Notes under the pieces: generated by a model
The model's input: the letters and a program-made list of their open reading frames with translations, nothing else
What the model was told of the DNA's origin: nothing
Database searches by the model: none
In this document: positions 33,079-43,900 of the stretch, piece after piece
Position numbering within the stretch: the stretch's first letter is position 1
How the letters are laid out: each line of letters opens with the position of its first letter
Program-made: the position numbers and the translations under genes
Assembly (NCBI GenBank): GCA_030435675.1
Contig: CM059622.1
Location: 14,198,001-14,262,000 of the forward strand
Direction of reading: 5' to 3'
Source: Steinernema hermaphroditum
Taxonomy: Eukaryota > Nematoda > Chromadorea > Rhabditida > Steinernematidae
DNA: 64,000 nucleotides

Positions 33079-33570
33079 CAGGGTATTCCAAAAGTTAGGT
33101 TAAATGAAAAACAGCATTTTTATGATAGGTAACGCATCCAAATCGGGAAACAAACTATGTTACGTTATTCAACAGGGAAAATTACATACAAATAACCCGT
33201 TTATCACTCGAAGTGGTCATTTTGGCCCCGAAACAGTGCTGAAGATGCTTCTTGAAAATTAGGCCGACGCACATAGGGGTTTCCAGACTAATGTCCTCCC
33301 AGTCTTGCTCTAGTGTTCTCTTCATGGAGTCTATGGTGGCATGGCTCCTTTGCCAGACTTTCTTCTCTAGAATGTACTGAATTGCGCAGTTCGTTGGAGT
33401 CAGATGTGGCGAGTTGGACGGCCAAATATTCTTGGTCCTCATTGCTTCACTTTTGTCCACATGTGGTCCTCGAAGAAGGCAATCGTTGATTTCGGTCCGT
33501 AGGCGGCCGCCCAGTCATGCTGAAATTCCCATTCGTGGTCCATTAAGTGTTCTTAAGCCCAGAGAATCTG
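33079..33570 (-). mobile_element. Dead mariner/Tc1-type transposon fragment
   Basis: The minus strand encodes the end of a mariner transposase: a degenerate catalytic segment (EFQHDWAAAYGPKSTIAFFED, compare family FQQDGAPAH), then WPSNSPHLTPTNCAIQYILE (compare WPSNSPDLNPLDYAIWSILE) and a Lys/Glu-rich tail. The two parts lie in different frames, the final catalytic Asp-containing motif reads HLTPTN instead of DLNPLD, and the N-terminal half is missing. CAGGGTATTCCAAAAGTTAGG at 33079-33099 looks like the terminal inverted repeat at the 3' end; no partner repeat was found on the other side. The element cannot move by itself. Confidence 0.8.
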
Positions 33571-35097
33571 ATGGTTTGCTAGGATCTGTATTGTATTCCG
33601 TATTATTCATAGAAGAATTTGGGGATACTGTTATCCATATCCGTCGTGATTACAGTAGCCTCTTTCCATCAAAGCTGTTCGGTACAGGTCACCCTTCGAT
33701 CACGCTCCACAGGAGGGCTGTCGGCTGAAATCTGACGACAGCACGACACCTTACTTCGACAACAACTTCAAAAGGTTATTCAGGACTCGTTTGGATTTCG
33801 GACTAGATTATCATCAATGGTGGAGACACTCACGACCGGTTTGACAAGGATTTAGTAGAATACAACTATCAGATATCAGTCTTTAAATTTTTTTTTTCAA
33901 TTCGTTGATTATATGGAAAGTGTGGAAAGCTTTTAGGTCCAAATTTTGGAATTTGCTATTTAATTCAAATATTTCCATTTGTTTCATTTTCGTCTTTCCA
34001 CGTGTTCCCTCTCTCCCCTTACGTTGTCTTTAATAATGTTCTTGATCTGTCCCTTCACTGCCTCCGCCGTCTTTAAAACACAATGAAGATAATATCTGAC
34101 CCTTGGCGGAAAAGCTGTTCGCCTAATAGACACAAATTCAAACATGCAAAGTTACGGTGTTGCGCGCCAAACGATCGTCCGATGCTTGACCTTTTGAACC
34201 GTGTGGCAGACGTCCAAACCGTTTTCCCTCGCTTTCGGCGCTGTGGCGACCTTGGAATTCCGAGAGTCGCTCCTTGACCAGCAACGCCGAATCTTGGCAT
34301 CGAAAGCGAATTCAAAAAGTGCTGAGGCGAATGTGCCCGTTAGGGCTGCACGTACTGCCTTCTTGTTGTTGTATTTATGTTCGCCGTTCGGAACCTGCAC
34401 GTCGGCTGCGCGCCAAGGTCTCGTGGCACCCGCAAACCATCCCACGCCTGGTCAGCTCCATGTAGGGGAACTTTCGGGAATCGCCGCTCGGCTCGTCAAA
34501 AGTGCAAGTGGCGAGCTAGCGTGAAAAACTTGCACTTTCGCGACGCTCAGGGTCACTAACGTCTCTGCACAAAAAACAATGCGCAAGGTCGTATTATCGG
34601 CCGCGCACCGTCGCCCTTATCATATGTTTCTTCTTCCGAAAAAGCGGGTTTGTGGCGCGCGTCGGCCTCTGGTACGAGCTATCACGAAGGTGAGCGGAGG
34701 GGGTGGCTTCCATCACTTCTTTCGACGAGGTTTTGTCGTCGCCGCCACCGGTGCAGGATAGCAAAACGGTAACCTTGGAATTGCGAAACTCGGAAGAGGG
34801 CGATGATGAGTAAGGCGTGCGGGTGGCTGGCTGGGAATGCGGAATGCGGAATGTCCTTTCACGGCTGATTTGATGCTTTGGCGCGCGATCCTCGCGCAAT
34901 TGGCTTCGCGCCAAACGGCTTCCCGCACGTGAGAAAGTGAAGTTTGGAGAGACAAAGGGACAGGTTTGATGACGGCGCATTGAACGGTTTCATTGCGCGG
35001 GACCGTAAAATTGTCGAACGAACGGGTTCCTGGGTGATAAAGAAGCAAATCATGGGCCCGTGGGAATGTGTACTTTATGGACGATAGCAATAGCATG
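33571..35097. other. Non-coding, with a CpG-rich island
   Basis: 34140-34940 is rich in GCGCGCC, GCGCCAA and CGCG words and free of convincing exons. It may be a regulatory region or HOT-type promoter. The minus-strand frames across it have poor codon use. Confidence 0.45.
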
Positions 35098-35169
35098 TCC
35101 TCGGTAGTATAGTGGTGAGTATCCGCGCCTGTCACGTGCGAGACCCGGGTTCGATTCCCGGCCGGGGAG
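35098..35169 (+). tRNA. tRNA-Asp (GTC)
   Basis: The 72-nt sequence folds as a cloverleaf. The acceptor TCCTCGG pairs with CCGGGGA with one G-T pair, the anticodon loop is CTGTCAC, and the T arm CCGGG-TTCGATT-CCCGG is perfect. The discriminator base is G. There is no intron. Confidence 0.95.
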
Positions 35170-35438
35170 AAATCTTTTTGGTGTCTTTTATGTATCTTTT
35201 TTCGACACTATTACTCAGAAATAGTAAGAATACTGAAGATTCAAACATTGTCCATGCCCTAAGCGATACGAAACTAGCCATAGCACTGGAAGAATGAGTA
35301 TAACTGACTATGCCTGAAACAGTGCAATTAGGTTCTTTTTGTAATTCAACTGAGAACCATTCAAGTATCAACGTAAAAGTTGAAAATAATGCCTTCCAAG
35401 TTAAGGGGAAAAGCAGCAGAAACAAACGCAAAAACTAC

Positions 35439-35510
35439 TTGCCATGCCGGGAATCGAACCCGGGCCGCGTGGGTGAAAGCCACGAATCCTAACCACTAGA
35501 CCACATGGGA
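35439..35510 (-). tRNA. tRNA-Glu (TTC)
   Basis: This is a 72-nt cloverleaf on the minus strand with anticodon loop CTTTCAC and T arm CCGGG-TTCGATT-CCCGG. The acceptor TCCCATG faces CATGGCA, leaving a C2-C71 mismatch where the usual eukaryotic tRNA-Glu has C-G. Otherwise it matches the conserved gene (GTCTAGTGGTTAGGATTC). It may be functional or in early decay. It lies 269 bp from tRNA-Asp on the opposite strand. Confidence 0.9.
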
Positions 35511-36599
35511 TGGCGACAGACCTCCCATCGAAATCCACTATGTGCCTACATCGTAAACGTATCACTGTTCACGTGTTCATTCACGATTCCGCGAATTGAT
35601 CTTCCGACTCTTCATTGTTATTGAGCGGAGAGCGCCAAATTAGAGATCAAACTCCGCACATTAACCAACTTCAGAATTCTCCTTGATTTCTGACCTTTCT
35701 GCTGTCACCTCATTTCCGATTCATTTCAACGACAAACACCTACTACGGAACTGTTTACTACTACTTTTTAGCACTACACATCACATGCAAATATTGCACA
35801 CAATTAGCCGCTACTTTAATAAATCACGTTCGCCTCCTCCACTCTCGACTCTTATCGTTTGAGGCATCGTTTAGGCGGTGAGATGCAATAAACGTTCGTT
35901 GCAATAAATCACGCACCAATCGCAACATTTCCGCGCGTGAGATGGCACTTCCTGGTGGATTAACGTCTCTCCTAAGCGAGATCAAAGAATGAGCGAATTA
36001 GAGACGACGGCAAGGACGTGATGGGAACGAAAAAAATCGGCGAAAAACTGAAAAGTGCAACATTTCGTTGTGAATGAACGAGTTTTTTTGGAAACGTGCC
36101 GTAGTAATTGATCGTGGGTTCAACTGTGAATAAAATCTTCCTTCGAGGGTCACTTTTAAGGTGAATGGGAACAACGATTCCACGTGCACAAGCAGAGGCA
36201 CAGTTTTGAAACAACATTTTAAAGGCGACCCTCTGTTATCAAAGGTACGGTCAAGGACGTGCCGTCTCCAAGTGATGTCATAAGTACAGTCACATCGTAT
36301 TTGCCCAAGAGACGTGTCTTACTTGTGAAATCGGTGTTGCTCACGTGTTTCAGTGCACGCGATAATCAAAAAGATCAAAACGGAAGTAGTCAGTAGATTT
36401 TTTTGGTGGGGTTTGAATTTATTAGGCTTGCGCCTTGTGAGACGTCTCATGTATAAGCAAGAATGACACAAATCACATCATAGACGTTCGGCTGGACACT
36501 TTGTGGTAGAGGCGGCAAGAAAGGCTTATAGCTCATGCTTATGCTTATGCATATGGCTGAAGTTGGCGGAAACCGGAAACGGAAAGAACCAACGGCATT
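35511..36599. other. Intergenic, no gene seen
   Basis: This is AT-rich sequence downstream of tRNA-Glu's 5' side. Small open frames are present on both strands without support. Confidence 0.55.
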
Positions 36600-36645
36600 T
36601 CGGGTGGAGACACCATAGCCCTGAGGGCGGTAAGAATGGTACCCA
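36600..36645 (+). repeat. Copy of the GC-rich dispersed motif
   Basis: GGAGACACCATAGCCCTGAG continues as GGCGGTAAGAATGG. The left context (GGAGACACC) matches the 18.15-kb copy and the right context (AAGAATGGT) the 28.3-kb copy. Confidence 0.8.
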
Positions 36646-36719
36646 CAAAATAGGGTAAAATTAACGCGAAATTTCTTCGTATTCCTGAAATACACGAGAA
36701 TAAGACAAGCAGCAACACA

Positions 36720-36980
36720 ATGAAGGATAAAATGGAGAAAGATTGGGCTGAAACTTCTTGCCCAGGGCACAAATGGCTGGATTCGGGGTATAATCAAAGC
36801 GAAACACGTCAACGTGTTAGCTACGACGAGGAAGTGGAAGTTCGCGTAGAACATGGTGAGCCGGACGGTGGATTGCTACAAGTGGTCAACTTTGATTTCA
36901 GACTGGAAACCACCAACAACGCGACCGCCAAGATAAACATCGTGAAGACTGTAGGAACCCCACACTGGCAGACTTGGTGA
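36720..36980 (+). CDS. Small hypothetical protein
   Basis: The 86-residue frame has ATG at 36720 and TGA at 36978-36980. It is acidic and hydrophilic, with EEVEVRVEHGEPDGGLLQV and FDFRLETTNNATAKINIVK. Codon choice in the second half (ACC AAC AAC GCG ACC GCC AAG) is gene-like. No signal peptide, membrane segment or known motif is present. It starts about 90 bp after a dispersed repeat, and another gene's exon could be involved. Confidence 0.4.
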   Translation: MKDKMEKDWAETSCPGHKWLDSGYNQSETRQRVSYDEEVEVRVEHGEPDGGLLQVVNFDFRLETTNNATAKINIVKTVGTPHWQTW

Positions 36981-37392
36981 AATCACTTGGTGAAACAGAG
37001 GAACCCAGTAGTTTCTGATTCTTTCAAAGATGACCATTTTCGGCTAGTTAAGGCCACCCGCCACTGTTTATTTGGTTTTGGTCACTCAGCACGTACTTCA
37101 CATATGGGACACCAATTCTGATGTCTTCCAGCGGCAGTGCCTGGAAGAAAAGGCCAGATGAATAAAATCGAAGCTGGTGTTGGCCAACGTCGACTTTGAA
37201 GCACTGACGTCAAATAAGGAGTGAAGCGGACTGAAAAAATATGCTATACTTGATAGCTAGTTAAATGCTGGTGGGAATTTGCGTAATATCCTGATATTGC
37301 AGATAAATTCTTTTGAAAATTTATGAGATTCAATAAATAACATTTGATATGTACACAAAATAACTCTCTTCCATTCAAGAGAAGATCGGCGT

Positions 37393-37533
37393 TCACAGGA
37401 TCCATCCACCAGTTACGATGACTCCAGCCATAGCTGCTTCATCCATATTCTTGAAGCTGAACTGTTTCCTGACTTTCCGTGAAGTCTTCTTGGCCGTCTT
37501 GATAAAAGCAGTCACTTTCTTCAAAAGACGCAT
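37393..37533 (-). CDS. 46-residue cationic peptide, copy 1
   Basis: ATG is at 37533. The first 28 residues (MRLLKKVTAFIKTAKK, then TSRKVRKQFSF) are strongly basic and amphipathic; the rest is a short acidic turn (MDEAA) and a hydrophobic end (GVIVTGGWIL). There is no signal peptide. The start is set by homology to copy 2, which begins at the same MRLL, and by a TATAAAA box at 37604-37610, 71 bp upstream; longer in-frame extensions are not conserved. It is transcribed away from copy 2 across a 0.7-kb shared region. The family is unknown. A leaderless membrane-active peptide or nucleic-acid-binding peptide would fit the composition. Confidence 0.7.
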   Translation of the reverse strand: MRLLKKVTAFIKTAKKTSRKVRKQFSFKNMDEAAMAGVIVTGGWIL

Positions 37534-38239
37534 CTCGAGAGAAGTCGGAATTAGTGGGAGTCGGAACGAAGTCAGTGACTGCCATGTGAGCGGCTCCACG
37601 CTGTTTTATAATTGTACTTCCTGTGGGCGATCGAATCCTCATTTGCATGCCGTCATAACAAAATCGGAAGCATGACTCAATCGAATAACAAAAATTTGAA
37701 TAACCTTGGCCGAATTTTGATCAGCTCTGAATGCAAATTTTGAAGAACCGAATGAGGTGGAATTTGAGTGAGAGATAGACGTGAAGCATAGGAACACTAC
37801 TTTGCAATTAATATATGAATTGCATACTCAATACGGTTGTACGAAGTTTCTGTAGCGGAATATTGAGCCACAGTAAAATGAGCCATGGATTACATCTTCA
37901 AGACAAGGATTCAGTGTGTAAAAGCATACTGTAGAGCATCGATCAGATAGAAAGCCTCTTTTCAAAGCCTCAAAACCCCGAGATTTCCATCCTCAAGATC
38001 CATCAAAGAAATGTCCACGGACTTCCAAAATAATCACTCAGTTCTTTAACGCTTAGCCGTATATTATTCAACATTTTTTTAACATGGGTCGATTGATTCT
38101 CCCTCCCCTCCGATTTTGTTATGACTGCATGTAAATGGGCTTCGAGAGCACAGTAGTGACGCACTTATAAAACAAAGTGAAACAGAGTCAATATCAGCGA
38201 CTGACTGTTCTTCTGTGTTCTTCTGTCACACCTTCCACT
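37534..38239. promoter_or_regulatory. Shared divergent promoter region of the peptide pair
   Basis: TATAAAA elements face outward at 37604-37610 (minus) and 38166-38172 (plus), each about 70 bp before its ATG. The DNA between is AT-rich and non-coding. Confidence 0.65.
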
Positions 38240-38380
38240 ATGCGCCTTCTGAAGAGAGTGACTGCTTTTGTCAAGGCCGCCAAGAAGACTTCGCGAAAAG
38301 TCAAGAAAGAGTTCAGCTGGACGAATGCGGATGAGGCGACGATCGCTGCTTTTGCCATGACTGGTGGATGGGTGATGTGA
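38240..38380 (+). CDS. 46-residue cationic peptide, copy 2
   Basis: ATG at 38240 gives MRLLKRVTAFVKAAKK, then TSRKVKKEFSW, then NADEAT and the hydrophobic end IAAFAMTGGWVM. It has the same length as copy 1, about 65% identity, and most changes are conservative (R/K, V/I), which argues for selection on the protein. A TATA box at 38166-38172 would place transcription start near 38195, so upstream in-frame codons cannot be used. AATAAA lies at 38457-38462. Confidence 0.75.
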   Translation: MRLLKRVTAFVKAAKKTSRKVKKEFSWTNADEATIAAFAMTGGWVM

Positions 38381-38809
38381 GCTGCCACCTTCTGATCTAA
38401 TGCAAACGTATACTGAGTGTACATAGTTGCTGTAATATATTGCATTGAATCGATGAAATAAAAATTTTTCATGTGTTCACTGCGTTCGTAATTTTTCAGT
38501 GAAGTTTATCTAAACGGGGTAAATGTAATGTAACAGATATTTACACTATCTCCTGCACATTTCAGAGCCGTCTTGTTGGTAACTGTGGCGATCTATTTCG
38601 ATTACATCACCGATTCATCAAAGTCCAGAACGTGAACATTGGAGATGATGATGAGCCTTAACCGGAGCCTGAGCGGAGGCCAAAGCCATTTCATTTCCAG
38701 AATGAACCCATCTTGCCCCCTCAACAAAAATTCTGAGATATTTTCTCGTTAACACATAAATACGTTTATCGAGATCAACACCTATCAATAAGTACCCGTT
38801 CCGAGAATT

Positions 38810-40991
38810 TCAAACAAACTGCTCATTCCCGCCATTAAGCGATCCAGGGGACGTCATGTAGTAAGCGTTGTCATGGTAGTTGTGGCTCTTCGCGGGAAAA
38901 GCGGGTGGTTTGTCGAAAATGATTTCCGCGCATCGAAGAGAAACTGTAAAGGCTACGGTGTAGAAGACGAGAAGCACGTCGAGGACGACGGCGAAAACGA
39001 TCCATTCCAGGAGAGTAGGGGTCGGCATTTCGTCAACGATCGAGTAAAGCATCAGCGAAAATACGGTAATTGTGATGCTAGAGAACCGTTTATTTGTGAA
39101 TCGGAACACGACTTACCTGGCTATGAAGGCGACGACCAGGAAGAGAGCATCGAGGATGAAATGTGGCGCCAGAAGACACTTCACTCTGACGCACATTCCG
39201 AGGACGAAAGGGATCAAGGCGGCGCCCTGAGCGGCGCACCAGAGGGCCGTCATGGTGCGGCCTATGCAGAGCGCGTTCGAGGTGAACACGTTGAGTTGGA
39301 CGATGAAGTTCTCTTTGCGTTTGTGCTGAAAAAAAATGGATTTCAATCAACATATGTCGAGTATAAGTAGGGTTCGTTCGGTAGCTTGGTTCCCCCACGC
39401 CCAACGCAAGCTCCAATTTAAATGGCCTGTCAGGACGTTCGTCGCGTAGCAGCTGGTAGCAGCACCCCTTAGATTTTTTCCTCATCTACCACATGACCTT
39501 TATTAGTACCCAATACTAACACAGGACATATGGAAGAGGCAAGAAGGCACCGGGAGCGAGGGGGGACCGACCGGTGGATTTCAATGGACTAACCCTCGAC
39601 CGAACCCTTCTAGGTGATCTATTGGGGTTGTTCAGTTGAAAAAGTCACTTTTTTGCGGCAGCTTGATTCCCCCACGGACCCTGTTCTTCACTTTTCAACT
39701 GGATCTTTCGGTAATTTCCCCTTTACGGAGAATAACTATGGCCTACCTTAGGCACTGGAGTTGTGGACGGAGTTTTAGCCACGTCCGTCGTCATCTGCTC
39801 AGTAGTTACCGTAGTCCCGGGAGTCTTAACTGCCAAATCCTTCACAATCACCACATCGAGCGGTCTCGGCTGGAACTCGTCCATTGCCTTCTTCGGTGGT
39901 TTGCTCGTGAGTGTGGTCGGCCTCGGCACCACTATGTGGGCGTCCGGTTTAGGTGCTGATTCTTCCGAGGGCGGCACTGAAGCGACATCTGTGTTCGGAA
40001 CGGCTGGTGCTGTTCGTGGCGAGACAGTTTCAGTGGTCAAAGTCGACACTTCCGTTTCAAGCGTGCTGATTGGTTGCGTGACGGCTGGTGGTACGGTAGC
40101 CGAGTACTCCAGAGGTTCTTCTTTTCTCGTCGCATTACGCTCCTTCATGAGATTCCGAATCATTTCGGCGTCTGGTTCTGGGATTTTCTTTGCAACTTTC
40201 ATCGAATACGCTCTGATCTCGCCCTTGTTGCTGAATCCTGGATCTTTGGGGTCGATGATTCCATCAATCCAGCTGGACTGGTGGGATGGCTTAGTGGTAC
40301 CATGGCCCAAGTCGAAGTTGAGATCAGCACCTCCGAGAAGATGAAATCGTTTCTCTGGGAACTTTGTAACCCTGGCGTGGTCTTCCGCTGAATGCGGCTC
40401 TTTCTTCTTGTCTTTCTTCTTTTTTCCCTTCTTGTGCTTCTTCCCTTTTTTTCGCTTTTCTGTAGAAGTTGTGTTGGTTTTAACCACGACAGGTGATGAT
40501 GGCTTGTCTTCAGCAAATCTAAATGATTTTATGGATAAAAATACAATGAAGACAAGTTACTTTTTCCACCAAACGTCGATGTCTTCGACACTTCGCTTCG
40601 ATCGGTGGAGTTCTATCAAAGCCGATGGACGGAAGAGTGAAGCTTTTTCGATGAGATTCCGTCGCTTGCGGAAGAGAACCGTGTCTGAGTGCTTATCATA
40701 GTAGTTGTTGGAGTTGACGATGACGGCACATGTGAAATCGAAGAAGTAGTACTCTAAAAGCCAAACATAAGTGGACGACTACGTAATTTTGTTATTTTTT
40801 GTGCAGCTTTTTTCTTTTCCTGAGAAACTGTGAACTATTTTATGTATTTCAGGAAAACAATGTTGAGTCTACGAGCTCAATGTCGGTCTCTCATTGGCGA
40901 TCGGTTGGGTCATCCACTCGCTCAGACTGGCCGATTGAATTGACTGAGTGCTCGTTCTTGGTTCCCAAGCGCCCGCCTTCACTCCGATCAT
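38810..40991 (-). CDS. Membrane protein with lysine-rich linker and C-terminal helices
   Basis: Five exons join to 519 residues: 40991-40873 (start MIGVKAGAWEPRTS), 40752-40561, 40518-39747, 39325-39117 and 39077-38810. The last three joins are firm (phase and GT-AG agree). The first exon is tentative because it needs the second of two adjacent AGs. Domains in order: a Ser/Thr-rich head with VIVNSNNYYDKHSDTVLF, a run of Lys/Gly (KRKKGKKHKKGKKKKDKKK), a Thr/Pro-rich region with many TxxT pairs, then about three hydrophobic helices (near GAALIPFVLGM, FILDALFLVVAFIASITITV and WIVFAVVLDVLLVFYTVAF) and a polar tail. No known family is recognised. Intron 3 (421 nt) carries two TTCCCCCACG words. Confidence 0.65.
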
Positions 40992-43900
40992 GGTTTCTCT
41001 TTGTCCGTTATGGGTCACTGTCTCGAAGCCACCGGCATCTGCACTTCATCTCTCCGATACTTGCTCAAACTGATGGGAACACCGCGTTCTTCTCGTCTTG
41101 ATTGGAAAAGCCATTACCAGAGTCCAAGCCAGCGATCCCACTAATTTGCGCGGCGTCTGAAGAGCGAACATACTGATTCAGGTTCAGGCAAAACGAACCG
41201 GAATCAAATCCTCAATGACTCGAGTGACCAATGTGGGGAAATCCGACGGGCTTCTTGGCCAAGGGCCAGGATATCGCTAATCAAGCAAGAACATCCTCCC
41301 TTTTGAATTTTTTGCATTTTGCATAGGACGATGTTCGAGCCAGCGTCTTCTAAGCATTTTTATAGGAGCGAACATGCGGGTGCTGGTAAATCTAACATGA
41401 AACTAAGATTCAGTAATGTACGAACACAGCGAAAACTTTAGGAGTGCAGCCAATCACAATCTTTGTTTCATATCGTTTTGTATGATAACCTCGACGTATC
41501 TATTGGATTGATGCAGTGAAGATTTCTACACATTTCTTTCTGAAAGGCAAGTAGGCTAGTTTTCAATATTTAGCATTTCCGATAACCCCTAGAAATACAC
41601 AGAAATGTGCCCATCCTATTTCTACTACTTTATTCCATTGTTATTATTCAATTTATGGGTTTGTTTGCAGCATATCCACTTCCGGTTCCGTGTTTTCGCC
41701 TATGTAACAATCGAGCGTCATATAGGTTCCATAATAGTTCGATGATGAATGTTTCTCGGTTTTCCCCAAGGTCAAAAACGATCAAAACTAGAAGGAGACT
41801 CAAATTGAATCCCATAAGCAAACCTCAAAGAGAACAGCCGCACTTTGTGTCATAATTCAAGAACCGCTCCCTTGGGGGTGCGATGAATACTTCTCGTATC
41901 AATTCGGAAAAGAAAACGTGTCGGCCGTCCCAAAAGAGGAGGAAGCTGTCGGATATGTGACGCACGATGTATTGTTCGCTTTGGGAAACAACACCCAAAA
42001 GCGGAATTCACAAAATGCTCACAATTTTAGAAAGACCGTCTGACAAGCATGCGTGGACTGACTAATAACTCTGCACTTAGCCACAGTTGCCGGGTTCGGG
42101 GTTTTCGAGATACCCGAACAGCTCTGTTCTTAACAGAAAATTTTGAAAAATTGCTTTTCCCTATCGATGAAATATGTCATTGTTGACGAAAGTGTCATGC
42201 AGTGATATTCGACTTATTTGCATCGAACGCATTGAGATTTCTTGCAGAGTGCTTATCGAATTATTGAATGACGTAGGCAGCAAATTCACTAGAGATTTCA
42301 CTATGGATATGAGGGACGTTGAAAAATGAGGAAACTTCGCAAAGGAGCGAAGAATGACGTAGACAGGAAATTATGATCATATGATCTTTTGTTTCTCACA
42401 GTTTAAACCAAGGTTCATCAAATTTCAAAATCTTTACAAGAGAAGACTTCTTAGAGATAGGTGAACAATGTCAACACTTCGTGGACGATCAGGCATGTCG
42501 TGATAGGACTTACCAGCGACGCGGGACTGATGCGCAGAGCCAACGTGATACAAATCAGATTAACCCAATCAGATAATTCTACGTCATTCCAAGATGAACC
42601 TCTCACGTTTATGTGCAAACTTTTGTACAAACGAAACTTTCTGCTGGGTCCTGTCAGGATATGCCTGATCGATCACTAATAGTTTATACTCTTCAGCGTT
42701 TTGAGTCGAGTTTTAAACAATGAAATTTGATTGAGAGCTTGTCGACGGTCGACTGCCCAGACCGGCCTCTATCCATTCTACCTAATCTCAGCCCGATCTG
42801 ACACTAAAAAGCGCTCCTTTGTTAGTGTATCCAAGATGTATCCTCCCATAGAGCCGATATCTCCGATATTTTTAAGGGACGTTGATATGCACAAATGACT
42901 ACATTCAATGTGTACTGAGTTATCTAATGAAATGAAAATGTTCTTAGAAATAATACAGATGTTTAGTTTCTCGGAACGTTTCCCGTTCACACTCGCTGTG
43001 GTCATGTCTAACGTGATTTCGTCCCATTAACTAACTAATTCTTCAGAAAATGAACGAATCGCAGCACGCCAATGTCTCTAACGAAATGTTCACCAAAGTC
43101 CTGATGCATAACCTTTCACGATCAAGGCTAAACAAGGCTTTTGCCTGGCTAAACTAAAATCGTTCACTTCCATATTTCCGTCTAACTCATATCGCCTACC
43201 CATTTCCACAATTATTTTTGTTTACACCACTCCTGTGTAAACAGTTGTGCTCTCACGCCTCAGGCACGAGAACATTTCTCATTATGCCAGTCCGTCCAAC
43301 GCGGCCGTCCCAATCCATTAAGCAAATCAAAAGGCGACAACGAACCCTTCGTGATCCAGGCTACAATGAGCAGCGTTTTGATGGCGACAATGACGGCTAG
43401 CCACATCCACGCCGCGCAACATCCGTACGTCGGTGTTTTCCTGCAAACAACAGATTGCTCAACATCAGCACGCTCCAGTTGGCCCCGTTCGACCCGAGGC
43501 CTACCCGAGCCGAAACTCACTTAAGGCTATTGTTTCCAGTTGAAATGACCGCCGAGGCGAGTGGGTATTTTCCGGCCGCGCTGGTCATCACATCACGCTC
43601 TTGTCCAGCGGCTGCGAAAGAGGAACGTTTCGGGAACGGAGAGGGGAGGGGCGCGCGAAGAAGGCGGTAATTCTATTCTGAAACAATCAACGGATAATGT
43701 CCCCTCCCTCAAAGCCGAAAAAGTCCGACGCGGGCGTCAAGCGGGGCAGTCGATAACAGGACGGCCGAAATTACTTCCACGCGCCGGCAGCACTATAATA
43801 ATGTCATCAGGCTTTGTTTCAAATAAATTGAGCATTCAGTGGGAGGTCGATGGATGAGACGGATTCGCTTTACTATGCCGTTTTATTGGCCTCAATTGGG

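Noticed and set aside
34594..35135. Overlapping minus-strand frames of 128-140 codons near tRNA-Asp
   Set aside because: They run through the CpG-rich island, have inconsistent codon use and no recognisable domain.
38177..38239. Upstream extension of the 46-residue peptide
   Set aside because: It lacks an ATG, begins five bases after the TATA box and is not conserved in the paralogue.
39763..40344. 193-codon plus-strand frame
   Set aside because: It is antisense to the Thr/Pro-rich exon of the membrane protein gene.
40561..40754. C-terminal domain of a cation-chloride cotransporter (IDVWW word)
   Set aside because: Only five residues match; the following sequence is a lysine-rich linker, not the conserved DDGGL segment.
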